A DNA stretch of 64,000 bases from Nocardia caishijiensis NBRC 108228 (GCF_001612825.1 NZ_BDBE01000031.1:95833-159832), one strand, 5' to 3'; shown: positions 40,409 to 49,853, numbered from the stretch's first letter. Program-made: numbers and translations. Notes: generated by a model from the sequence alone, not told the origin.

Positions 40409-42310
40409 TCAGACGCCCGCGTAACCCTCGCTGCCCATTGCCTGGGCGGCGAGGCTCTTGCGGTACTGCTCGAGTGCGACGAGGTCGCCGAACAGGGTCA
40501 TGTAGGCGTCGGGTTCCTCGCTGGCCGACAGGCGCTGCAGCTTGGATTTGAGTTCGGCGATCTGGCGGCCGACCCATGCTTCCTGGGTGCGTGCCAGGAT
40601 GCCGGTGATGAAGCGCGGGATGTCGTTCTGCGAGCGCACGGGTAGTTGTTCGTTGGCCAGTTCGGAGACCAGCGCCCGGATCATCAGGTCGTCGGTGTGG
40701 TCGGCGACGGCGGCGACCCATTCGGCACCGCTGAGCCCGGCCGCGGTGCCACCTGCCTTGGCGATCATGATGCGCACCGCGACGTAGGCGGGGTGGGTGA
40801 AGGCGGCGGCGTCGATGGCGTCGAACGCCATGCCTGCGATGCCGGGGTATTGCAGTGCGGCACTGAGGCTTTGACGCTGTGCGTAGAGCACGGGGTCGTT
40901 GGGGGCGGGTCGTACCGAGGAGCTCTCCTCGGTCCGTGGGGCACTGATCTCGGCGGGTTTGGGGCCGCCCATCCGGTTCTTCTTGGCTTCCTCACCGACC
41001 CGGCGCACGACGAGCTGGATGTCGTCCCAGCCGACCCACCCGGCCAGTTTGGTGGCGTACCCTTTGCGGGTGGCGTTGTCCTTGATCTGGGCGACGACGG
41101 GCACGGTGCGGCGCAACGCCTCCACGCGGCCTTCCACGTCGTCGAGGTTGTGTTCGGCGAGCAGACCGCGAATCACGAACTCGTAGAGCGGGGTTCGGCG
41201 GGCGACGAGGTCGCGCACGGCGGCGTCGCCGGAGCGCTGACGCAGCTCGCACGGGTCCTGCCCGTCGGGCGCCACCGCGATATAGGTCTGCCCGGCCAGC
41301 CGCTGGTCTCCGCTGAACGCCTTCAGCGCGGCCGCTTGGCCTGCCGCGTCGCCGTCGAAGGTGTAGATGATCTCGCCGCGCCAGAAGTTGTCGTCCATCA
41401 GCAGCCTGCGCAGCACCTGCAGGTGTTCCTCGCCGAAGGCCGTTCCGCAGGAGGCGACGGCGGTTTTCACTCCGGCCAGGTGCATCGCCATCACGTCGGT
41501 GTACCCCTCGACGACGACGGCCTGGTGGCCCTTGGCGATCTCCCGCTTGGCGTGGTCGAGACCGAACAGCACCTGGGATTTCTTGTACAGCAACGTTTCC
41601 GGCGTATTGACGTATTTGCCGGGCATGGTGTCGTCGTCGAAGAGTTTGCGGGCGCCGAAACCGATCACTTCACCGCCGAGGTTGCGGATGGGCCACAGCA
41701 ACCGGCGATGGAAACGGTCGATCGGGCCGCGTTTGCCCTGTTTGGACAACCCGGCAGCTTCCAGTTCCTTGAACTCGAAGCCGAGTCGCTGCAGGTGTTT
41801 GGTGAGGGTGTCCCAGCCCGCGGGGGCGTAACCGCAGCCGAACTGCTGCCAGGCGGCCTGGTCGAAATTGCGGTCGGTCAGGTATCCGCGGGCCGTCTCG
41901 GCGTCGGGCTCGAGCAGCCGCGCCGCGTAGAACTCCTGCGCGGCGGCGTTGGCGGCGACCAGCCGGGAGCGGGTGCCCCGGTCGCGCTGCACCGAGGTGC
42001 CGCCGCCCTCGTAGTTGATCTGGTAGCCGACGCGGTCGGCCATCTGCTCGACGGCCTCGACGAACCCGATGTGCTCGATCTGCTGCAGGAACTTGTAGAC
42101 GTCGCCGCCCTCGCCGCAGCCGAAGCAGTGGAACAGGCCGTGATTGGGCCGCACGTGGAACGACGGGGACTTCTCGTCGTGGAACGGGCACAGGCCTTTG
42201 ATCGAGTCGGCACCGGCGCGTTTGAGCGCCACGTACTCACCGACTACGTCTTCGATCCGGACTCGTTCACGGATCGCCGCGATATCGCGATCTGGGATTC
42301 GTCCGGCCAC
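40409..42310 (-). CDS. dnaG: DNA primase
   Basis: 633 residues with a GTG start at 42310. CHC2-type zinc finger: Cys41, His44, Cys62, Cys65 ('CPFHDEKSPSF', 'HCFGCGEGG'). TOPRIM domain with 'VVEGYTDVMAMHLAGVKTAV' and 'FDGDAAGQAAALKAF' (acidic metal residues). The C-terminal helicase-binding region is present. It makes RNA primers for lagging-strand synthesis. It lies 23 bp downstream of dgt, an arrangement shared with M. tuberculosis (Rv2343c-Rv2344c). Confidence 0.97.
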   Translation of the reverse strand: MAGRIPDRDIAAIRERVRIEDVVGEYVALKRAGADSIKGLCPFHDEKSPSFHVRPNHGLFHCFGCGEGGDVYKFLQQIEHIGFVEAVEQMADRVGYQINYEGGGTSVQRDRGTRSRLVAANAAAQEFYAARLLEPDAETARGYLTDRNFDQAAWQQFGCGYAPAGWDTLTKHLQRLGFEFKELEAAGLSKQGKRGPIDRFHRRLLWPIRNLGGEVIGFGARKLFDDDTMPGKYVNTPETLLYKKSQVLFGLDHAKREIAKGHQAVVVEGYTDVMAMHLAGVKTAVASCGTAFGEEHLQVLRRLLMDDNFWRGEIIYTFDGDAAGQAAALKAFSGDQRLAGQTYIAVAPDGQDPCELRQRSGDAAVRDLVARRTPLYEFVIRGLLAEHNLDDVEGRVEALRRTVPVVAQIKDNATRKGYATKLAGWVGWDDIQLVVRRVGEEAKKNRMGGPKPAEISAPRTEESSSVRPAPNDPVLYAQRQSLSAALQYPGIAGMAFDAIDAAAFTHPAYVAVRIMIAKAGGTAAGLSGAEWVAAVADHTDDLMIRALVSELANEQLPVRSQNDIPRFITGILARTQEAWVGRQIAELKSKLQRLSASEEPDAYMTLFGDLVALEQYRKSLAAQAMGSEGYAGV

Positions 42311-42333
42311 GCGGCAAGTCTAGTTGGTCCGGG

Positions 42334-43587
42334 TCAGCGGCAGTCCAGCGCGGTGGCGACCCGCTCGAACCGGCTTTCGGTGTAGGAGGCGATCTGGTCG
42401 ATGACCACGCGCACCCGGGCATTGTCGTCGGTGGCGGCGTTCCACCAGGGCAGCATCTGGTCGTCGAGGTGGGCGGGGGCGGTGGTGAGCAGGCGGTCGG
42501 CGACGGCTTGCACCCGGTCGCGCTGGGTCTGCTGGCGGGCCAGGTGGCCGCGATCGGAACGCACGTACCGCAGCGCGACGGTCTTGAGCACGGCGACCTC
42601 GGCGGCCACCACGGGCGGCACGATCAGGTCGGCCTCGTAGCGCTTCAGCGGGCCCGGCCCGGCCTGCTCCTGGGTGGCGACGATGGCGGCGGTGGCGAAG
42701 CGCCCGACCAGTTCGCTGGTGAGCCGTTTCAGCGCGACCGAGGCGGCGAAGGTGCCGTCGTAGCCCGCGGCCTCGGCGACCACGTCGAGTTCGGAGAGCC
42801 GCTGCGCGGCGGCGGCCAGGGCGTCGATCGACTGGTCGGGGTGTTCGCCGTGGCCCTGCTGCGCCAGCGCGGCCTGTTCGGCGGGGTCGGCGAGGGCACG
42901 CAGATCGATGCGGCCGACGATCACGCCGTCTTCCACATCGTGCACCGAGTAGGCCACGTCGTCGGACCAGTCCATGATCTGGCATTCCAGGCTCTGCTTG
43001 CGCTCGGGGGCGTCCTTGCGCACCCATGCCAGGCGCTCCAGGTCGTCGACGTAGGCGCCGAACTTGGTGCCGGAACCGCTTCTGCCCCACGGGTATTTGA
43101 GGGTGGCGTCGAGCGCGGCACGGGTGAGGTCGAGTCCTGCGCTCACGCCGACGGCGTCGAGGACCTTGGGTTCGAGGCGCGTGAGGATACGCAGATTCTG
43201 GGCGTTGCCCTCGAAACCGCCGTAGGCGTCGGCGAATTCGTCGAGGGCGCGTTCGCCGTTGTGACCGTAGGGCGGGTGACCGATGTCGTGGGCGAGTCCG
43301 GCCAGGTCGGCTAGGTCGGGGTCGGCGCCGATGCCGTCGGCGATGCTGCGCCCGATCTGGGCGACCTCGAGCGAATGGGTGAGCCGGGTACGCGGGGTGT
43401 CACCTTCGCGCGGGCCCATGACCTGGGTTTTGTCGGCGAGGCGGCGCAGCGCGGCCGAGTGCAGCACACGCGCCCGGTCCCGGGAGAATTCGCTGCGGTG
43501 GCCCTTGCCTGCCGCACCAGGCCAGGCGGTTTTGCCCGGTTCGGTGACCATGCGTTCGCGGTCGTGCGGGGTGTAGGTATCGGTCAT
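42334..43587 (-). CDS. dgt: Deoxyguanosinetriphosphate triphosphohydrolase-like protein
   Basis: 417 residues from the ATG at 43587; the longer frame is rejected. HD-domain metal ligands are clear: 'RTRLTHSLEVAQIGRSIADG' (first His), 'LAGLAHDIGHPPYGHNGERA' (HD pair) and a later Asp in 'CQIMDWSDDVAYSVHDVEDG'. The enzyme cleaves dNTPs to deoxynucleoside and tripolyphosphate and helps control the dNTP pool. The YdcF gene ends one base before its start, so the three genes ydcF-dgt-dnaG probably form an operon. Confidence 0.93.
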   Translation of the reverse strand: MTDTYTPHDRERMVTEPGKTAWPGAAGKGHRSEFSRDRARVLHSAALRRLADKTQVMGPREGDTPRTRLTHSLEVAQIGRSIADGIGADPDLADLAGLAHDIGHPPYGHNGERALDEFADAYGGFEGNAQNLRILTRLEPKVLDAVGVSAGLDLTRAALDATLKYPWGRSGSGTKFGAYVDDLERLAWVRKDAPERKQSLECQIMDWSDDVAYSVHDVEDGVIVGRIDLRALADPAEQAALAQQGHGEHPDQSIDALAAAAQRLSELDVVAEAAGYDGTFAASVALKRLTSELVGRFATAAIVATQEQAGPGPLKRYEADLIVPPVVAAEVAVLKTVALRYVRSDRGHLARQQTQRDRVQAVADRLLTTAPAHLDDQMLPWWNAATDDNARVRVVIDQIASYTESRFERVATALDCR

Positions 43588-43588
43588 C

Positions 43589-44281
43589 TCACTGTCCCGC
43601 CTCGTAAGGGAAATCTGCCGAGAAATGAGTGAGCTGGTACCACAGCAGCGCACCGGTCTCGCGGGCGATGCCGTGGAATTGCGACTCCCTCGTGTAGACG
43701 GCCGGGCCGGTGCGAGTCGGTGCGGTCCAGGCGTGCAGACCGGCGTCTCGGGCCATCGTCCTGGTTCGCAGTGAATGCCACGGGTCGCTCACGAGTACGG
43801 CCGATGACAACCCGCTCTCGTGCATGGTCGCGGCGACGGCTTCGATACTGCGCAGGGTGTCGGAGCCGGTTTCGACGGCGAGGATGTCGGCGCTCGGCAC
43901 GCCTTTCTCCTCGAGATAGAGCTTGCCGGAGGCGGCCTCGGTGTACAGGTCGCCTTCTTGTTTGCCACCGACGGTGATCACGCGCGGTGCGACGCCGTTC
44001 TCGTAGAGCCGCCAGGCCTGATACAGCCTGGCCTCGAACACCGACGACGGCGTACCCGAATACTGGGCCGCGCCGAGCACCACGATCGCGTCGGCCCGGG
44101 TGTAGTCGTCGATCCGCGCGACCTGCCACACCCGGAACGCCATCCCACCGACGAGTACCAAGCCCATCACGATCGCCCCGGCGACCAACCTGGTGATCCA
44201 CATCGAGACCGTCGAGAGCAAGCCGCGCCGGTGCCGGGCATCCGGAGCGGGCAGCGTCGTGCGCGAAGAACCCGATTTCAC
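43589..44281 (-). CDS. YdcF/SanA family (DUF218) membrane-anchored protein
   Basis: 230 residues with a GTG start. One N-terminal membrane helix (residues 22-45) is followed by the DUF218 domain: 'DAIVVLGAAQYSGTPSSVFE', 'VITVGGKQEGD', 'AVETGSDTLRSIEAVA' and 'LVSDPWHSLRTRTMARDAGL'. The domain faces outward and is linked to envelope integrity and vancomycin tolerance in E. coli SanA. The precise reaction is unknown. First gene of the operon with dgt and dnaG. Confidence 0.86.
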   Translation of the reverse strand: MKSGSSRTTLPAPDARHRRGLLSTVSMWITRLVAGAIVMGLVLVGGMAFRVWQVARIDDYTRADAIVVLGAAQYSGTPSSVFEARLYQAWRLYENGVAPRVITVGGKQEGDLYTEAASGKLYLEEKGVPSADILAVETGSDTLRSIEAVAATMHESGLSSAVLVSDPWHSLRTRTMARDAGLHAWTAPTRTGPAVYTRESQFHGIARETGALLWYQLTHFSADFPYEAGQ

Positions 44282-44414
44282 CTTGCTCAGTCTGCCAGGT
44301 GCGACCGACAGATCGCGTGGTCAGCGGTCACCGCCGGATTCCGGTCCGGTGAACGGCTCGTCGCCGGGACTACACTGGTTGGCCCTTGCGAGTCCGTACG
44401 TCGAAGAGGGCGAC

Positions 44415-44627
44415 ATGGCAGAGCAATTCGAGGTCGGCGATCACGTGCGCTGGAATTCCGAGGTCGGGCACGTGAGCGGGGTGATCATCGAGAAGTACAC
44501 CGAAGACGTCGACTATCACGGCTACACCCACCACTGTTCGCCCGACGACCCGCAATACGCGATCAAGAGCGACAAGACCGACCACATCGCCCTGCACAAG
44601 GGCGGCGCGCTGACCAAGGCTCCGTGA
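44415..44627 (+). CDS. DUF2945 (HVA1/TUDOR-like) small protein
   Basis: 70 residues from the ATG at 44415. SH3-like beta-barrel sequence: 'EVGDHVRWNSEVGHVSGVII' followed by 'YTHHCSPDDPQYAIKSDKTD' and 'IALHKGGAL', as in hypervirulence-associated TUDOR-domain proteins. A nucleic-acid or peptide binding role is assumed. The stop overlaps the GTG of the alkyltransferase-like gene (GTGA). Confidence 0.85.
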   Translation: MAEQFEVGDHVRWNSEVGHVSGVIIEKYTEDVDYHGYTHHCSPDDPQYAIKSDKTDHIALHKGGALTKAP

Positions 44628-44905
44628 GCCTCGTCGACCAGGTGCGGGCGGTGGTCGTCACCATTCCGGCCGGGCAGGTCGCCACCTACGGCGATATCGG
44701 TCGGCAACTCGGGGTCGGCCCACGTCAGGTGGGGCGGGCGATGAGCCTGCTCGGCGACGACATCCCGTGGTGGCGCGTCACCTACGCCGACGGCCGCCTC
44801 GCCACCTGCCACGACGGTGGGGCGGGCGCGCGGCTCGCCGCCGAAGGCACCCCGCTGCGCGGCGGCAAGGTCGACCTGGCGCGGGCCAGGGCGGAACTGG
44901 ACTGA
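44624..44905 (+). CDS. Alkyltransferase-like protein (ATL, MGMT family without catalytic Cys)
   Basis: 93 residues, GTG start. It keeps the DNA-binding helix-turn-helix ('VATYGDIGRQLGVGPRQVGR') and the active-site loop, but the MGMT motif PCHRV is changed to 'PWWRV' (about 48-52): Trp replaces the methyl-accepting Cys. ATL proteins bind O6-alkylguanine, flip it out and hand the lesion to nucleotide excision repair. Translationally coupled to DUF2945. Confidence 0.88.
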   Translation: MSLVDQVRAVVVTIPAGQVATYGDIGRQLGVGPRQVGRAMSLLGDDIPWWRVTYADGRLATCHDGGAGARLAAEGTPLRGGKVDLARARAELD

Positions 44906-45583
44906 CTACCAGCCGCGAGCCCGCCACTCGGGCAATTGGGGTCGCTCGGCGCCGAGGGTGGTGTCGTCGCCGTGGCCGGGGTAGACGACGGTGTCGTCGG
45001 GGTAGCGGTCGAACAGTTTGGTGCTCACATCGGTGAACAGGGAGTCGAAATCCTCGGCGCTGTGGGTTTTGCCCACGCCGCCGGGGAACAGGGAGTCGCC
45101 GGTGAACAGGTGGGTGCGGCCCGCGCCGTCGACCAGAGCCAAGGCGACCGAGCCGGGGGTGTGGCCGCGCAGGTGGATGATGGTGAGGGTGAGTTCACCC
45201 AGGTCGATGGTTTCGCCGTCGGCGAGGAGGCGGTCGGGGGTGACGGGCAGCGGTTCGGCGTCGAGGGGGTGCGCGGCCGACGGGACGGCGAGGGCGCCCG
45301 CCACGTCCGCCAGCGCCCACCAGTGGTCAGGGTGCTGGTGGGTGGTGACGATGAGCTCGACCCGGCCCTCGGCCTCCTGGTTCACCAGTTCGAGGATGCG
45401 GTCCGCCTCGTTGGCGGCGTCGATCAGGAGGGTGGCGTCGGTGGCCGCGCATTGCACCAGGTAGGTGTTGTTGTTCATCGCGCCGACGGCCATCTTCACG
45501 AGGTGGGCGCCGGGCACGTCGCGCTGCTGGGCGTCGCCGCCGGGGGTGACCTGACCGGTGTAGCGACGATCGACTGTGACCAT
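44906..45583 (-). CDS. Metallo-beta-lactamase-fold hydrolase (glyoxalase II-like)
   Basis: 225 residues from the ATG at 45583. Zinc motif 'TTHQHPDHWWALADVAGA' (HxHxDH), plus 'HLRGHTPGSVALALV', 'LFTGDSLFPGGVGKTH' and 'YPGHGDDTTLG'. It hydrolyses a thioester or related bond; the substrate is not identified. It abuts the ATL stop without a gap, tail to tail. Confidence 0.86.
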   Translation of the reverse strand: MVTVDRRYTGQVTPGGDAQQRDVPGAHLVKMAVGAMNNNTYLVQCAATDATLLIDAANEADRILELVNQEAEGRVELIVTTHQHPDHWWALADVAGALAVPSAAHPLDAEPLPVTPDRLLADGETIDLGELTLTIIHLRGHTPGSVALALVDGAGRTHLFTGDSLFPGGVGKTHSAEDFDSLFTDVSTKLFDRYPDDTVVYPGHGDDTTLGAERPQLPEWRARGW

Positions 45584-45657
45584 GCGTCCCGATGGTAGAA
45601 GGCACGCGCCGGGCGCTCGTACCCGCGTCACCCCGGTCGGGCCGTTAGATTCGACAC

Positions 45658-47706
45658 ATGTCGTTGCCGAGGAAGAGTCCGCGCATTCGACCGGCGAGCA
45701 CGGGAGAGATGGAGCGAGCGAAGCCGCACCGTCGACCCGCACCGCTCGGTGGCCGGTTCGCCGCACCTCTCCTCGGCGCGTTGGCCGGGCTTCTTCTCGT
45801 GTGCGCCCCGGTCGCGGGCGCGGAGCCGCCGATGCGAATGGGTCCGCAACTGGTCGACTCCGCTGACGTACTCAGCCCGGCCGACGAACAGCGGGTACTC
45901 GGCGCTATCGACACCCTCTACCGCGATCACCAGGTGAAACTCTGGATCGTCTACGTGCGCGATTTCGGGTCGATGACGGCCCGCGACTGGGCGACGCGTA
46001 CGGCCCAACTCTCCGATTTCGGCGATCGGGATCTGCTGCTCGCGGTGGCAGTCGACGATCGCGGCTACTGGTTCGACGGCGCACCGCCCGCGAGCATCAC
46101 CGATGCCGAGGTGGAATCGCTGCTGGCCGACACGGTGGAACCCGATCTGCGCGACCAGCAGTGGGCGCGGGCGGGCATCGACACCGCCGACGGCCTCGGG
46201 GCGGCGGCACGCGGTGGCGGCGCGTCGTGGGGTGTGCTGGTGTTGATCGCGGTCGCCGTGGTGGTAGCGGCGGGGCTGCTCGTTCTCGTCATGCGCAGGC
46301 GCCGCCACGCCGCGAACCGGGCCGAGCTGGCGACGGCACGCACCATGGATCCCACCGATTCGGCCGCGCTGTCCCGTCTCTCGCTACCGACGCTGCATGC
46401 GCTGTCGAAGGAACGTCTGGTCGAGATCGATGACGCGCTGCGGACCAGCGAAGAGGAATTGGCGTTGGCGACAGGCGAATTCGGCGACACCGCGGTGACC
46501 CCCTTCCGCAACGCCCTCGACGCGGCCCGCGCGGCGACCGCGAAGGCGTTCACCCTGCGTCAGCAACTCGACGACGCGATCCCCGAAACCCCCGATCAAC
46601 AGCGCGCTCTCCTACTCGATCTGCTGACGACCACCGGCAAGGCCGATCACGAACTCGACGCCCAGGTCGCCGACTTCGACGCCATGCGCGACCTGCTCAT
46701 CGACGCGCCCGCGCGCCTCGACGCCCTCACCCGAGGCGTCGTCGAACTCACCGCCCGCCTGCCCGCCGCCGACGCCGAGTTGGCCCGGCTCGACGCCACC
46801 CATCCCCCGGCGATGCTCACCTCCGTGCGCGACAACGCGCGCCTGGCACGGGAGCGAATCACCTTCGCCCAGACCAATATCGACACCGCCCGCGACACAC
46901 TGACGAAACCGGCCGGGCAGCAGGGAGGTGCGGTCGGGGCGATCCGGGCAGCCGAAGCGGCCCTCGGTCAGGCCCGCACGCTGCTCGACACCGTGGAGCA
47001 CGCCGCCGCCGACATCCAACAGGCTCGCGACGGACTGCCCGCCGCGCTGGCGGAATTGCGCGCCGACCTCGCCGCCGCGTCCGCGCTGACCGAGTTCGGC
47101 GGCACCCAGCTCAGTGCCGCGATGGCCACCGCGACCACCACACTGAACACGGTCGACGAATCGGATCCGCTCGGCGCCTTCCACGAGGCGGTCACCGCCG
47201 ATGCCGACCTGGATCGCGCCGTCGCCGCGGCCTCTGACCGCAAGCTCGCGGTCGAAGACGTGCGGCGCAGGCTCGACCGCACACTGCTCGACGCGACCAG
47301 CCGTATCGACGCCGCGTCCGCGTTCATCACCACCCGACGCGGCGGTGTCGACGCCGAGGCCCGTACCCGGCTGGCGGAGGCCCAACGTCATCTCGGGCAG
47401 GCACGGGAGCGGGCGGGCACCGATCCGGAACGGGCACTGCCGAGCGCGCAGACCGCCGCCGAGCTGGGCGGGCGGGCGCTGCGACAGGCGGAGGCGAGCG
47501 TGCGGGCGTGGGAGACGAGGCAACCCGTGTCGGGCGGCGGGCAGACAGGCGCGGTACTCGGCGGGATCCTGCTCGACGGCCTGCTGCGCGGGGCGATCAG
47601 CGGCTCGCGGGGTGGCGGGTACGGCTCGCGCGGAGGCGGGTACCGACCGGGATCGTTCGGTGGGTCGTCGGGATCTCGAAGGGTGAGCCGAGGCGGCAGA
47701 TTCTGA
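45658..47706 (+). CDS. TPM-domain membrane protein with long coiled coil (Rv2345-like)
   Basis: 682 residues. A -10-like TAGATT at 45647 ends 6 bases before the ATG, suggesting a leaderless start; an ATG 17 codons later gives a shorter signal sequence. Residues 62-160 form the TPM domain ('LVDSADVLSPADEQRVLGAI', 'LAVAVDDRGYWFDG'). A membrane helix lies near 190-220 ('VLVLIAVAVVVAAGLLVLVM'), then about 400 residues of Ala/Leu/Arg-rich coiled coil. The tail is Gly/Arg-rich ('GGYRPGSFGGSSGSRRVS'). It probably acts on the cell envelope; in M. tuberculosis its orthologue is next to dgt/dnaG. Confidence 0.85.
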   Translation: MSLPRKSPRIRPASTGEMERAKPHRRPAPLGGRFAAPLLGALAGLLLVCAPVAGAEPPMRMGPQLVDSADVLSPADEQRVLGAIDTLYRDHQVKLWIVYVRDFGSMTARDWATRTAQLSDFGDRDLLLAVAVDDRGYWFDGAPPASITDAEVESLLADTVEPDLRDQQWARAGIDTADGLGAAARGGGASWGVLVLIAVAVVVAAGLLVLVMRRRRHAANRAELATARTMDPTDSAALSRLSLPTLHALSKERLVEIDDALRTSEEELALATGEFGDTAVTPFRNALDAARAATAKAFTLRQQLDDAIPETPDQQRALLLDLLTTTGKADHELDAQVADFDAMRDLLIDAPARLDALTRGVVELTARLPAADAELARLDATHPPAMLTSVRDNARLARERITFAQTNIDTARDTLTKPAGQQGGAVGAIRAAEAALGQARTLLDTVEHAAADIQQARDGLPAALAELRADLAAASALTEFGGTQLSAAMATATTTLNTVDESDPLGAFHEAVTADADLDRAVAAASDRKLAVEDVRRRLDRTLLDATSRIDAASAFITTRRGGVDAEARTRLAEAQRHLGQARERAGTDPERALPSAQTAAELGGRALRQAEASVRAWETRQPVSGGGQTGAVLGGILLDGLLRGAISGSRGGGYGSRGGGYRPGSFGGSSGSRRVSRGGRF

Positions 47707-47709
47707 GCG

Positions 47710-47740
47710 TTGACTCTCACACTGTGTGAGGCCGTACACC
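47710..47740 (+). promoter_or_regulatory. MerR-type autoregulated promoter with palindrome CTCACACTGTGTGAG
   Basis: -35 TTGACT (47710-47715), a 19-bp spacer containing the perfect 15-bp palindrome (47716-47730), and -10 TACACC (47735-47740). The MerR gene starts 10 bp later. The palindrome is of the same type as TipA-class operators. Confidence 0.75.
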
Positions 47741-47750
47741 GGAGGGCGTC

Positions 47751-48569
47751 ATGTTCAGTATCGGAGATTTCGCCAGACACGGTCAGGTGTCGGTGCGTAT
47801 GTTGCGCCACTACGACGCCGTCGGACTGCTGCCGCCCGCCCGGGTCGACCCGGCCACCGGCTATCGGTTCTATTCGGCCGGGCAGCTGGCCAGGCTCAAC
47901 CGGATCGTCGCGCTCAAAGAGCTCGGGTTCAGTCTCGAGCAGGTGGGCCGGATGCTCGAACCGGGTCCGCGACCCGGGGAACTGCGCGGCATGCTCGCGT
48001 TGCGCCGGGCGGAGCTGGAACAGCGGCTGGCGGCCGACCGCGCGCGGCTGACCGAGGTCGAAGCGAGACTCCGCATCATCGAGAAGGAGGGCGTCATGCC
48101 CGAGCAGGATGTGGTGATCAAGTCGGTGCCCGCGGTGCGGGTGGCCAGGTCGAGCGGGGTGGCGGCTGGTTTCGAACCCGCTCGCATCAGCCCGGTGATC
48201 CAGCCGCTGTTCGAGGGGCTCAGCGACCGGCTCGCGCAGGCGGTCATCGCGATCGCCGGACCGGCCATCGCCTACTACGAGCCCGCCGACGACGGCACCG
48301 TGCGCGTACACGCCTGTGTGCCGGTGAACGCCGAACCCGGTGCGGTACCGGATATCTCGATCGTCGACCTGCCCGCCCACGACCGGGTGGCGACGACGGT
48401 CCACCACGGCGACATCGGCGGGATCGGGGCCGCATGGCAGGAACTGGGTCGCTGGGTGGAGGACAACGGATACCGCACGGCCGCCCCGGTCCGTGAGGTC
48501 ACCCTCGAGTGGACACCCGATCCGAACGGGTGGGTCACCGAACTGCAGGAACCCCTGGCCGGGCGGTAG
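47751..48569 (+). CDS. MerR-family regulator with GyrI-like effector domain
   Basis: 272 residues. MerR winged helix 'MFSIGDFARHGQVSVRMLRH' and 'PATGYRFYSAGQLARLNRIV', a dimerisation helix to about 115, then a GyrI/BmrR-like ligand-binding domain ('DISIVDLPAHDRVATTVHHG', 'YRTAAPVREVTLEWTPD'). BmrR/TipA-type regulators of this form bind drugs or peptides and activate their own promoter or an efflux gene; no efflux gene is adjacent. The autoregulatory promoter is at 47710. Confidence 0.87.
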   Translation: MFSIGDFARHGQVSVRMLRHYDAVGLLPPARVDPATGYRFYSAGQLARLNRIVALKELGFSLEQVGRMLEPGPRPGELRGMLALRRAELEQRLAADRARLTEVEARLRIIEKEGVMPEQDVVIKSVPAVRVARSSGVAAGFEPARISPVIQPLFEGLSDRLAQAVIAIAGPAIAYYEPADDGTVRVHACVPVNAEPGAVPDISIVDLPAHDRVATTVHHGDIGGIGAAWQELGRWVEDNGYRTAAPVREVTLEWTPDPNGWVTELQEPLAGR

Positions 48570-48596
48570 TGGCGAGTCCGCGCTGCCCGAGCGGTG

Positions 48597-49853
48597 TCAG
48601 GCGGACGCGGCGGTTTCGCGGGAGCAGGCCCACGCCAGTTCCGCGACAACGGCCGTCAGCAGTTCGGCGGCGCGCACACCGCCGCCGAGGCGCCCGATCG
48701 TCAGCCTGCCGAGGTAGGTGTAGACGAGGAAGGTGACCGCCGCGGCCGCACCGGTGGACGGGCGGGGGTGGGCGGAGAGGTAGACGATCTCGTAGTCGTC
48801 GAGGATCAGCCCGTTGGGTGCGCGGAACAGCGGAACCGTGCCGGTGTTGGTGACGGCGATGTGGCCCGCTGTCGAATGGATCCGGTTCGAGCCGTAGTAG
48901 TCCGGGAAATGCAGCACCGATTGTTCGACGACGCCTTCGGCCAGGTCGTTGTGCAGGCTGGTGCCGATGCGGCGGGCCAGATCGACGACGTCGTCGGTGT
49001 CGTCGGTCGCGAACGCCGCGAGCCCGGACACGTTCGTCCCCGCTTCCGCCGCCACCGGCGGATCGAGACGCCTGCGCAGATCCACCGGGTAGACGCAGCC
49101 GACCCGCTCACCGCCGTACACCCGCCGGTATGCCCGCAGCACGGCGGCGGTGACCAACCCGTTGACGCTCACCGCGTGCGCGCGAGCCAGCTCGAGCACC
49201 CGCGCGGTCTCGGCCGGATCCAGTTGGACGCGAGCGGGTCTGGCGAGAGCGGCGGGCTCGGCGCGCTGCGACCCACCGGCCTCGGCCACGACGAGCGGGC
49301 GCGTCACCGCTTCCAGGCCCGACCTGGCACCGCGTCCGATCCCCCGCCGCCCCAACATCGTCTCCAGCGAAACCGGCAGCTCCCGCGTCCCCACCGTGAT
49401 CCTGCCGGTCTCCACGTGATCGGTGTAGTACCCCCACAACCGGGCGAACAGTTCGACGCAGTACCCGGCGTCGGCCACGGCATGATGCACGAACAACGTG
49501 ACCCGGGCCCGATCCTCCTCGGCGAGAACGACATCGAGGTATCCGAGCTGATCGGCCGGGTCGACGGTCTCGGCGGGCACCCGCACCTCGTCGGGATCGC
49601 CGAAGCTCACCCACGCGCCGACGGCATCGATATCGCCGGGCCGCAGGAGGATTCCGCGCCCGTCGTCGTCCTCGACGATCCGGCAGACCAGAATCGGGAA
49701 CGCGCGCTGCAAGGCCGCGAACGCCGCCCCGAGCGCGGCGGAATCGAGCTCACCCCGCACTGTCACCGAGCGCCCCGTGAACGTGCCGTGCCTGACGAAT
49801 CGTTGTTCCGACGGGTCGAGCACCCGCACCACGTCTTCCGGTTCCCACAGCAC
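48597..49853 (-). CDS. PapA-type acyltransferase (condensation-domain fold)
   Basis: 418 residues, GTG start. The condensation-domain motif 'HHAVADAG' (His123-His124, Asp128) is intact. Further motifs are 'AVSVNGLVTAAVLRAYRRVY' and 'CVYPVDLRRRLDPP', as in PapA1/PapA5 of mycobacteria. Such enzymes move acyl groups from polyketide synthases or acyl-CoA to glycolipids. No polyketide synthase or glycosyltransferase lies nearby, so the substrate is unknown. Confidence 0.87.
   Translation of the reverse strand: MLWEPEDVVRVLDPSEQRFVRHGTFTGRSVTVRGELDSAALGAAFAALQRAFPILVCRIVEDDDGRGILLRPGDIDAVGAWVSFGDPDEVRVPAETVDPADQLGYLDVVLAEEDRARVTLFVHHAVADAGYCVELFARLWGYYTDHVETGRITVGTRELPVSLETMLGRRGIGRGARSGLEAVTRPLVVAEAGGSQRAEPAALARPARVQLDPAETARVLELARAHAVSVNGLVTAAVLRAYRRVYGGERVGCVYPVDLRRRLDPPVAAEAGTNVSGLAAFATDDTDDVVDLARRIGTSLHNDLAEGVVEQSVLHFPDYYGSNRIHSTAGHIAVTNTGTVPLFRAPNGLILDDYEIVYLSAHPRPSTGAAAAVTFLVYTYLGRLTIGRLGGGVRAAELLTAVVAELAWACSRETAASA

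Noticed and set aside
40465..42385. Long plus-strand frames opposite dnaG, up to 579 residues
   Set aside because: Antisense shadow of dnaG, Val/Gly-rich with no domain; dnaG motifs are unambiguous.
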